A DNA stretch of 10,070 bases from CAZMVY01 sp964569765 (GTDB taxonomy: Bacteria; Planctomycetota; Phycisphaerae; UBA1845; PWPN01): the NCBI GenBank assembly GCA_964569765.1, contig CAZMVY010000187.1, positions 1 to 10,070 of the forward strand. Reading direction: 5' to 3'. The notes under the pieces are model-generated. The model saw only the letters and a program-made list of their open reading frames with translations, did no database searches and had not been told where the DNA came from. Shown here piece by piece: positions 1 through 5,654 of this stretch. Numbering within the stretch: the stretch's first letter is position 1; every line of letters starts with the position of its first letter. The translations under genes were made by a program, and so were the position numbers.

Positions 1-546
1 CTCGATGTGATGAACTGGGTTCTGGGCACACACCCGCGGAAGGTGGTGGGCATGGGCGGCCGGGCGCGGCGCGTGACGGGCGACCAGTATGACTTCTTTG
101 CGTGTGATTTCTTCTATCCGAATCCGAACGCCCCCGACAAGGCCGACCAGGACATCCACGTGCTGAGCCAGTGCCGACAGATCAATGGCTGCGTGAACGA
201 CGTGTCCGAGCGCGTGATCGGCGAGAAGGGCGTGTCGAACTGCAACGGCTGGATCAGCAACCTTTCGGAGCTGATCAAAGGCGAGGGCAACCCGTACGTA
301 CAGGAGCACGCGGACCTGATCGCGGCGATCCGCAGCGAGAAACCGATCAACGAGGCGCAGCAGGTGGCCGAGTCGACGCTGTGCGGAATCATGGGCCGGA
401 TGTCGGCCTACACGGGCAAGGCCGTCACGTGGGACGAGGCGATGGCCTCCGATCTCGTATTGAGTCCGCCGGACTACGAGCTGACGGAAGAGAACATCAA
501 GGCCGGTGTGATCCGGGCCCACATTCACGTACCGGGAAAAGCATGA
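1..546 (+). CDS. Gfo/Idh/MocA family oxidoreductase, C-terminal fragment
   Basis: The reading frame is open from the first base and ends with TGA at 544-546, so 181 codons of the 3' end are present. The NAD(P)-binding Rossmann domain lies outside the window. What remains is the second, alpha/beta domain that forms the substrate pocket and oligomer interface in this family. Recognisable blocks are LDVMNWVLG and HPRKVVGMGG near the start, the stretch SQCRQINGCVNDVSERVIG, then YVQEHADLIAAIRSEKPINE and AESTLCGIMGRMSAYTGK. These are typical of the many planctomycete members, which are often exported by Tat; that cannot be checked here because the N-terminus is missing. Such enzymes catalyse NAD(P)-dependent oxidation or reduction of sugars and related polyols. 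The substrate cannot be told. A GTG/ATG pair at 7-12 is internal and not the true start. Family assignment is firm, specific function unknown. Confidence 0.9.
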   Translation, partial: LDVMNWVLGTHPRKVVGMGGRARRVTGDQYDFFACDFFYPNPNAPDKADQDIHVLSQCRQINGCVNDVSERVIGEKGVSNCNGWISNLSELIKGEGNPYVQEHADLIAAIRSEKPINEAQQVAESTLCGIMGRMSAYTGKAVTWDEAMASDLVLSPPDYELTEENIKAGVIRAHIHVPGKA

Positions 547-551
547 AGGAT

Positions 552-575
552 GCGCGGCCCGCGAAAACGCCGCGC
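552..575 (+). terminator. Hairpin just after the oxidoreductase stop (possible terminator)
   Basis: A perfect 7-bp inverted repeat, GCGCGGC (552-558) and GCCGCGC (569-575), encloses a 10-base A-containing loop. It begins 5 bases after the stop codon. No T tract follows, so it is not a classical intrinsic terminator; it could be a weak terminator or a 3'-end stabilising stem. GC-rich spacers produce such repeats by chance fairly often. Confidence 0.3.
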
Positions 576-741
576 GCGCGGAAATCAGCAAAGTCGTGAG
601 CCACGGGCTCCAGCCGTCGGATAGCGGCGGGGCCCGGTTTCTTTCCGCGATCACGGATGGACCGCCGCACTTTTCGTGGTCGGGTAACGGACGGCCGCAG
701 CGCCCGCCCGAGCAGGCAACTGGCCCGTTACACTGCAGACA

Positions 742-750
742 TGCTAAAAT
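742..750 (+). promoter_or_regulatory. Extended -10 promoter candidate for the secreted protein gene
   Basis: The motif TGCTAAAAT at 742-750 fits the extended -10 pattern TG-N-TATAAT, with 5 of 6 matches in the hexamer, and stands out in very GC-rich surroundings. There is no credible -35 hexamer 16-18 bases upstream, which is acceptable for extended -10 promoters. Transcription would begin near 757, at the edge of the leader hairpins, leaving a leader of about 80 bases before the ATG at 839. Confidence 0.35.
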
Positions 751-756
751 GCCTTC

Positions 757-817
757 GTGCCGCCGGCACCCGCGTCGTGCGACGGTGCCGGGCCGGCGAG
801 GCTCCCGAACGGTGCCG
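757..817 (+). promoter_or_regulatory. Leader with three competing hairpin arms before the secreted protein gene
   Basis: The arm GTGCCG occurs at 757-762, 785-790 and 812-817, and its complement CGGCAC occurs once at 764-769. The first copy can fold with the complement across a single base. The second folds with it around an inner stem CGTCG/CGACG (773-777 and 780-784) with a two-base loop, giving 11 paired bases and a three-base bulge. The third copy lies 8 bases before the ribosome-binding site at 826-830. The segments at 782-801 and 809-828 also form an imperfect direct repeat (16 of 20 identical, period 27). The arrangement could control translation, but it may be only GC-rich repetition. 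Confidence 0.3.
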
Positions 818-825
818 GGACCGAC

Positions 826-830
826 AGGAG
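826..830 (+). promoter_or_regulatory. Ribosome-binding site deciding the start at 839
   Basis: AGGAG lies 8 bases before the ATG at 839-841 in an A-rich context. It fixes this start over an upstream in-frame codon at 596, which has no signal peptide behind it. Confidence 0.7.
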
Positions 831-838
831 AAAAACAA

Positions 839-2155
839 ATGGCCGGCTGTAGTACGCCCTTCGCAAACACGTTGCGGTTCTGTGGCATGATGGCCTTCAC
901 CCTTGCCGGCCTGTCACCGCTGCTCACCGGTGCGCCGGCGGGGGCGCAGAGTTTCTACCAGCTTACGAATCCTCGGATCTACCGTGTCGATCCGCCGACG
1001 AACAATCCGTGGTATCACGGTTACGGCTTTGGCGGCCTGGCCTGGCGATCGGTCCCGGAAGACCTCAATGGGGTGCTTCTGATGATCTGGGAAACCACGC
1101 CCAGCCAGCGCGGGGATCTCCTGGAACTTCGGATCGACTTCGGCTCTGCACCCCATTCCGACGGGTCCAATGACGCAGCAGCCCTGAACCAGGTCCTGGA
1201 CTTCGGCTGGTGCTACGACATGGATTATGAATCCGATGAGCGGGTGCTGGTCCACGCACGGGCGGACTATGCCGAAAGCGGTCGCTCGCCCGGATCGGGT
1301 GTCGGGCGTTTCGTGCGCCGGGACGGCGCGATCGTTTCTTTCGAGATGACCAATCCGTACGGTGTGTTTCGGATGGGCCCCGGCGAGCGGATGCGCGGCG
1401 CATTCGCCGGCACGCGGGAGGTGGCCGGACAGACCTATGACACTGTGGCGCTGGTCAAGATGGATACTACGACGGCGGGGATCTTCCTCCTCGACCTCCG
1501 GACGGGTGACCTCATCGACGCCGACCCCGCCGCGCCGAACGGGGAGCTCTCCGCGAATCCCTATATTGGTCTGGCGGGGGCGACCGGGGTGACGAACATC
1601 GCGAACCCCGTCGTTCCCGGCAAGACACGGATCGTCGGACTCGACGTGGTCGGTGATACCGCATTCGTTCTGTTTGTCCCGGACGTCGACGCGTCCAGCC
1701 CCACGACGTCGCTGATGCAAATCGATCTGCCGACAAGACAGGTGCTCGCTGTGGCCGATGTGAGCCGGATGTTCAACCCCGAACGCAGCGGCCGCTGTGC
1801 GGGATACACATGGGGCTTCGACGTCTCCCCGTCGGATGATGGCAAGGTCCGTCTCCTGATCAGCGATTGTACGGATCATTCGCTCACATTGCTGGCCGCG
1901 ATCGACGGCGTGAACGTCCCTGCGGGAAGCGAGCCGGTGGATCCGGCGGCCATTTACGTGCCGCCGGACGACAACGGCAACGGCGGTACTGACGGCCAGC
2001 CGAGTACCGGCGACGGTGCCTCGGCTACCGATGGTACGGGCAGTCAGGCCGTGATCTGGGTTTGCCCGGGAATCGGCATTGCGCTGCCGATGTTTCTCTG
2101 CACGGCCGCCTGGGGCCGGTCGCGCCGGATACGAGGGGCCGATCCATCTGCGTGA
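839..2155 (+). CDS. Secreted protein of unknown function with C-terminal membrane anchor
   Basis: I do not recognise a family for this 438-residue protein. The start at 839 has a good ribosome-binding site and is followed directly by a signal peptide: a hydrophobic core around residues 15-30 and an A-G-A signal-peptidase site at 34-36, so the mature protein would begin at Gln37. Residues 37-376 are a globular, beta-rich-looking region with many short hydrophobic strands and G/D turns (for example TAGIFLLDLRTGDLID and SLMQIDLPTRQVLAVADV), reminiscent of a beta-propeller; that fold is a guess. Residues 377-402 are a G/S/T/D/N-rich linker. Residues 404-425 form a hydrophobic segment containing CPGIGIALP, followed by a basic end (GRSRRIRG). 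This layout resembles C-terminal sorting or anchoring tails such as the MYXO-CTERM and PEP-CTERM types, but does not match one exactly. It is probably surface-exposed and held in a membrane. It is convergent with the acyltransferase gene to the right, only 10 bases apart. Confidence 0.85.
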   Translation: MAGCSTPFANTLRFCGMMAFTLAGLSPLLTGAPAGAQSFYQLTNPRIYRVDPPTNNPWYHGYGFGGLAWRSVPEDLNGVLLMIWETTPSQRGDLLELRIDFGSAPHSDGSNDAAALNQVLDFGWCYDMDYESDERVLVHARADYAESGRSPGSGVGRFVRRDGAIVSFEMTNPYGVFRMGPGERMRGAFAGTREVAGQTYDTVALVKMDTTTAGIFLLDLRTGDLIDADPAAPNGELSANPYIGLAGATGVTNIANPVVPGKTRIVGLDVVGDTAFVLFVPDVDASSPTTSLMQIDLPTRQVLAVADVSRMFNPERSGRCAGYTWGFDVSPSDDGKVRLLISDCTDHSLTLLAAIDGVNVPAGSEPVDPAAIYVPPDDNGNGGTDGQPSTGDGASATDGTGSQAVIWVCPGIGIALPMFLCTAAWGRSRRIRGADPSA

Positions 2156-2165
2156 GTGCGCGGAC

Positions 2166-3278
2166 CTACGGCGCTTCCGTGGAAGGGGTTTGCGTCGCCG
2201 CGTTCCGTCGGCGGCTTCTGAGCCGCCGAATTGCCCGGAGCATGGTGGCATACCCGCCGCGGCGATAGATCGTCAGATTCACGTGTGGGCGAAACGCAGG
2301 CGTCCATTCGCGCTTCCACCGCTCATCCTCTCCCAGAAAGTCATGCTCCAAGAGACCCCGCTCGAAGTGGCTCTGCACCACGTGTCGGCAGATCACCTTT
2401 CCCGGGGCGCCGGCCCTGGCGTCGTCCGCGTAGCTCACCTTCAGGAGCGAATAACGGTTGCCGTAAGTGATGCCCACGTAGTAGGCAATGGGGCGCCCAT
2501 CCAGGCGCATGATGGCCAGCTCGGCAATGCCCCGTTGGGCAGCGCGCGGCAGGTAGGCCTCGTAGAATGCCTGCTCCCACGGTCGCGATGTGATCGCCGA
2601 ACCCGCGGGGTGCTTCCAACTCTGTCGCTCGATCGCCAAAACGTCGGCGAGACCGCGCGTCACCTCGTTCGGCGAACGCAGGAACTCGACGCTCACGGTG
2701 CCCATCGCATGGAGCGTCTTCTCGCTCCGCTTGAGGGCGCTGCGGAAGTTGCCGCTCCGCTCCTTCAGACAGGTTTCCCAGTCCCCGTGGAGACTCAGGT
2801 ACGGCGACCGTTTGCCCGCGGCGGTCTCGATGGGCAGATGCAGCTCTTCGCATGCCCGCCGCAGCGCTCCGTGCGTGGCGCCGCCGTCGATCAGGTTCGC
2901 GATCACGAACACATCCCACCCCGGAAGACGGGCATGAACGTATTGGAGCATTTCGGGCACGCAGGCATCGGGATCGCCTCGGCAGATCAGGCCGTTGTGC
3001 GGCACAAACCATCCGCCGGAGTCGAACAGTTGTCGGCAAGGGATAACCTTGCCGAGACGCACTCGCTCCACGTGCAGCGGCCAGACGGCCACGAGCCCGG
3101 CGGAGTCTTCCGCGAAAAGCGTCGGCGTGGAGCCGCCCTGTCCGAACGCGTCTCGGAGGGATTCATACCATTCAAACGTCAGAAACGGGTCCTCCGGACG
3201 CGTACCATCGAGCAGCGCGTTCCATTCACCGGCGCGATCACGGATTTCGGTCCAGTCTTCGACGAGTCGCAGTCTCAT
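2166..3278 (-). CDS. BioF2/CelD-like GNAT-fold acyltransferase (copy A)
   Basis: This 370-residue protein belongs to the BioF2-like/CelD group of GNAT-fold acyltransferases (Acetyltransf_6 type), related to FemAB-like enzymes. Members are common in polysaccharide clusters and are thought to acylate sugars or peptides. Visible blocks are FLTFEWYESL near residues 32-41, a basic helix GNFRSALKRSEK at 176-187, ERQSWKHPAGSAI at 217-229, LDGRPIAYYVG at 259-269 and KVSYADDARAGAPGKV at 280-295. These match the C-terminal acetyl-CoA-type domain of the family. The end is Arg-rich (350-358). The start at 3278 was chosen because MRLRLVEDW aligns with the N-terminus of copy B and an AGAAGGG lies 12 bases upstream. 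A start at 3326 is possible but would overlap the preceding gene. It follows the LVIvD gene by 38 bases and may be co-transcribed with it. The acyl donor and acceptor are unknown. Confidence 0.85.
   Translation of the reverse strand: MRLRLVEDWTEIRDRAGEWNALLDGTRPEDPFLTFEWYESLRDAFGQGGSTPTLFAEDSAGLVAVWPLHVERVRLGKVIPCRQLFDSGGWFVPHNGLICRGDPDACVPEMLQYVHARLPGWDVFVIANLIDGGATHGALRRACEELHLPIETAAGKRSPYLSLHGDWETCLKERSGNFRSALKRSEKTLHAMGTVSVEFLRSPNEVTRGLADVLAIERQSWKHPAGSAITSRPWEQAFYEAYLPRAAQRGIAELAIMRLDGRPIAYYVGITYGNRYSLLKVSYADDARAGAPGKVICRHVVQSHFERGLLEHDFLGEDERWKREWTPAFRPHVNLTIYRRGGYATMLRAIRRLRSRRRNAATQTPSTEAP
2208..2229 (+). terminator. Strong stem-loop downstream of the secreted protein gene, inside the opposing gene
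   Basis: TCGGCGGCT (2208-2216) and AGCCGCCGA (2221-2229) form a perfect 9-bp stem with the four-base loop TCTG. It lies 53 bases past the stop at 2155, within the 3' coding end of the opposing acyltransferase, where it encodes an Arg-rich tail. With only 10 bases between the convergent genes, it is the best candidate for 3'-end formation of the plus-strand transcript. There is no T tract, so intrinsic termination is uncertain. Confidence 0.35.
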
Positions 3279-3316
3279 CGGCCGCTCTGGCCCTTCTCCA
3301 CAATGGCGTAAGCGGG

Positions 3317-5497
3317 TTACCCACACGCGGGCGGACGATTCGGGCCGTTAAAGCAGACCTCGAACGCCGCGAAGTCCTGAAGGTCCACATCGCCGTCCGC
3401 GTCGAAGTCGGCGCCAACGCAACGACTCGCACGCGGAGGCGCATTCGGACCACGGAAGCAGTACTGGAACAGGTTGAAATCGTTCAGGTCGACGTCTCCG
3501 TCCTTGTCGATGTCGCCGTATCCCAGATGCAGCATTACCAGACCGCCTTGACTGTAGGCCACATACGCGTAGTTGCCGGACACCGCCACGCCCATAGCCC
3601 ACTTGTTCTTATCATAGCCGCCCACCACGAGTGGCGAAGCGGGATTCGAGACGTCGAGAACCCGGAAGTCGTCGTCGTCGGCTACACACACGGTGTTGCC
3701 GGACACCGCCACTTGCTGAGCGATTCCACTGGTGTCGCCCGTTGCCACCCAGAGAGGCGAGGACGGATTGGATATGTCGAATAACTGCACGCCAGCCGGT
3801 CCATCGGCGACATACAGGTACTGTCCGCCCACAGCCACATCGTAGGCGGATCCACCGGCGTCGTTCGGATAGCTGGCTACGCGGACCGGCGCGCCGGGAT
3901 TTGATACGTCTATGACATGCATGCCGGCTTGCCTGTCGGCAACGTACGCATAACTGCCGGAAACGGCCACGCCGTGCGCAAACCCGGGCGTATCGCACCA
4001 CCCCACGCGGAACGGCGAAGCAGGGTTCGCAATGTCGATTACCTGCAGGCCGGCTTCGCCGTCCGCCACGTACGCGTAGCCCCCGGCGACGGCCACGCCG
4101 TACGCAGACCCGGGGGTGTCGCAGACGCCTGACCGGATGGGGGCGCTCGGATGGGAAATGTCGATCACCTGCAGGCCGGATTCCACATCGGCCACATACG
4201 CGAAGGTCCCCGAGAGCGTCAGACCCCGCGCACAGCCGCTCGTGTCGTAGCCGCCCGCGCGGACGGGCAAGGCGGGATTCGAGATGTCGATTACCTGCAG
4301 ACCGAACTGACAATCGGCCAGGTACGCGTAGGTGCCGGATATGCGGACGTCGAAGGAATAGCCGGTCGCGTCGTAGTCGCCGACGCGTACCGGCGAAGCA
4401 GGATTCGAGATATCAACCACCTGCACACCGAGATCGTAGCTGGCGACGTATGCGTAGGTACCCGCTGCGGCAACGTCCTGAGCATAGCTTCCCGTACCGC
4501 AGGCGCCCCGACGAACCGGCGACGCCGGATCGGACACGTCGATCACTTGCAGGCCGCCGTTATAGTCCGCCACGCATAAGTTTGTGCCGGACAAGGCGAC
4601 GCCCCGCGCTTGCCCCGCCGTGCTGCAACCGGCGACGCGAATGGGCAAGGCCGGCGCGGATATGTCGATCACATCTACGCCTGCGTCGCAACTGGCCACA
4701 TACGCATAGTTTCCGGCGACGGCTACGTCATACGCGTAACCCGTCGTCGCGCAGCCGCCGGCGCGGGACGGCGCCGTGGGATTCGAAATGTCAATCACCT
4801 GAAAGCCGCCGGTATAGTCGGCTACATAGGCATACTGGCCCTCGATTGCCACGCCGCGTGGTCGTCCCCGCGTTACGTATCCCCCGACACGAACCGGCGA
4901 GTCCGGATGGGAGACATCGATGACAAGCAGGCCGGCGTAGTAATCGCACACGTATGCATACCCGTCGCGAACCGCGACGCCAAGGGCGAGGCCGCCGGTG
5001 GCGCAACTGCCCACGCGGATCGGGGAGACCGGATTCGAGACCTCGATGACTTGCAGCCCGGCAGCGCCGTCCGCCACATACGCGTAACCGCCGCAGACCG
5101 CCACGCCACGCATGATCTCCGGAAGCGTCTCGCTCCACGCGAGCACGCGCGGGATCGACGGATTGGCGACGTCCAGGATGACCAGTCGCGGCCCGACGCC
5201 CAGGTAAGCACGGTCATTCTCTATCGCCACAGTGTAACTGACCCCGCCGTACTGGCCCACCAGCTCCACGCTGATGACATCAATGCCGAAAACATAGGCC
5301 GGGCTCGCCAGCGCCAGCACTGTCAGCGTCGGCAGGAGGGCACGCGTCGCCACCCGGTGACACGTGTATCTGCCTCTGGTGATGCGCCTGGAGCCGCCGG
5401 AAGTTGCGGGCTGGGGCCGACGAGCAGGCTCTGTACTATGCCTGCCTTGCCCGTCAGGCGGTCCGGGCGGCCAACCCACGTCTCTACATTGCCTCAT
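3317..5497 (-). CDS. Exported LVIvD-repeat beta-propeller protein with dockerin-like EF-hands
   Basis: The start at 5497 is set by AGGAGGTG, spaced 6 bases from the ATG, giving 726 residues. Residues 1-48 are polar, Arg- and Pro-rich. They precede a hydrophobic signal segment at about 49-71, so the protein is exported with an unusually long n-region. Residues 96-642 hold 13 full LVIvD repeats of about 42 residues, each close to YAYVAD...GLQVIDISNPASPVRVG. A half repeat precedes them (about 76-95) and another follows (643-660). Residues 661-726 contain two calcium-binding loops of dockerin/EF-hand type: D662, D664, D666, D670, D673 and D697, D699, D701, D705, D708. Each is followed by a C-x-GPN-x-PP...C segment with two cysteines. 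LVIvD repeats form propeller blades in surface proteins of archaea and bacteria; their partners are mostly unknown. The paired loops with GPN-PP ends are very common in planctomycete exported proteins. No enzyme motif is visible. The gene lies 38 bases before acyltransferase A. Confidence 0.92.
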   Translation of the reverse strand: MRQCRDVGWPPGPPDGQGRHSTEPARRPQPATSGGSRRITRGRYTCHRVATRALLPTLTVLALASPAYVFGIDVISVELVGQYGGVSYTVAIENDRAYLGVGPRLVILDVANPSIPRVLAWSETLPEIMRGVAVCGGYAYVADGAAGLQVIEVSNPVSPIRVGSCATGGLALGVAVRDGYAYVCDYYAGLLVIDVSHPDSPVRVGGYVTRGRPRGVAIEGQYAYVADYTGGFQVIDISNPTAPSRAGGCATTGYAYDVAVAGNYAYVASCDAGVDVIDISAPALPIRVAGCSTAGQARGVALSGTNLCVADYNGGLQVIDVSDPASPVRRGACGTGSYAQDVAAAGTYAYVASYDLGVQVVDISNPASPVRVGDYDATGYSFDVRISGTYAYLADCQFGLQVIDISNPALPVRAGGYDTSGCARGLTLSGTFAYVADVESGLQVIDISHPSAPIRSGVCDTPGSAYGVAVAGGYAYVADGEAGLQVIDIANPASPFRVGWCDTPGFAHGVAVSGSYAYVADRQAGMHVIDVSNPGAPVRVASYPNDAGGSAYDVAVGGQYLYVADGPAGVQLFDISNPSSPLWVATGDTSGIAQQVAVSGNTVCVADDDDFRVLDVSNPASPLVVGGYDKNKWAMGVAVSGNYAYVAYSQGGLVMLHLGYGDIDKDGDVDLNDFNLFQYCFRGPNAPPRASRCVGADFDADGDVDLQDFAAFEVCFNGPNRPPACG
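3518..5212 (-). repeat. Tandem 126-bp coding repeats (LVIvD units)
   Basis: Thirteen full in-frame units of about 126 bases (one of 132, one of 123) and one half unit encode the LVIvD repeats. Units are clearly related in protein but diverged in DNA, so they are an old array rather than a recent expansion, and assembly collapse is unlikely. The strongest DNA similarity is in the part encoding QVIDISNP. Confidence 0.9.
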
Positions 5498-5654
5498 TCC
5501 ACACCTCCTGCCCGCTCTGCTGAGCACCCCCCCGGTTGACTCGCCNNNNNNNNNNCCTCCGCGCCCTCGCCCCCCGCTTGCTGCGCGTACTCACGCTGAA
5601 TCTATCCTACTCCCACCTGTAATGGCCCGCAAGCCTTTTCGCCCCAGGGCCCAA
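5498..5654. other. Intergenic stretch containing an assembly gap
   Basis: Ten Ns at 5546-5555 mark a scaffold join of unknown true length. To the left are the ribosome-binding site of the LVIvD gene and a run of seven C. To the right, on the minus strand, a weak promoter-like pair (TTGCGG at 5632-5627 and TAGGAT at 5609-5604, spacer 17) could serve the LVIvD gene, but matches only 3 and 4 of 6 positions. No gene is visible. Confidence 0.8.
5503..5509 (-). promoter_or_regulatory. Near-perfect ribosome-binding site for the LVIvD gene
   Basis: On the minus strand AGGAGGT lies 6 bases before the ATG at 5497. It is the best ribosome-binding site in the window. It favours this start over the GTG at 5353, which would give a normal-length signal peptide but has no clear site before it. 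Confidence 0.75.

Noticed and set aside
543..599. An 18-codon Arg/Lys/Ala-rich frame overlapping the oxidoreductase stop (ATGA)
   Set aside because: The overlap suggests coupling, but the peptide is very short, of low complexity, and coincides with a hairpin; composition alone explains it.
596..838. In-frame N-terminal extension of the secreted protein from 596
   Set aside because: It places about 81 polar residues before a clear signal peptide, has no ribosome-binding site, and the ATG at 839 has a good one.
914..2251. Long minus-strand open frame opposite the secreted protein gene
   Set aside because: It is antisense to a well-supported gene, overlaps the acyltransferase end, is Arg-rich and matches no family; typical of GC-rich DNA.
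2079..3311. Long plus-strand open frame opposite acyltransferase A
   Set aside because: It mirrors a gene with clear BioF2 family motifs and has no recognisable features of its own.
3306..3328. Imperfect stem at the LVIvD stop (GCGT/ACGC outer, GGGT/ACCC inner)
   Set aside because: The stem is short and interrupted, has no T tract, and lies before a closely spaced downstream gene.
3518..5212. The 126-base periodicity as a CRISPR or satellite array
   Set aside because: The units are in frame, diverged, coding throughout and match LVIvD protein repeats.
4610..5539. Plus-strand open frame opposite the LVIvD repeats
   Set aside because: Its repeated pattern is only the complement of the LVIvD repeat codons.
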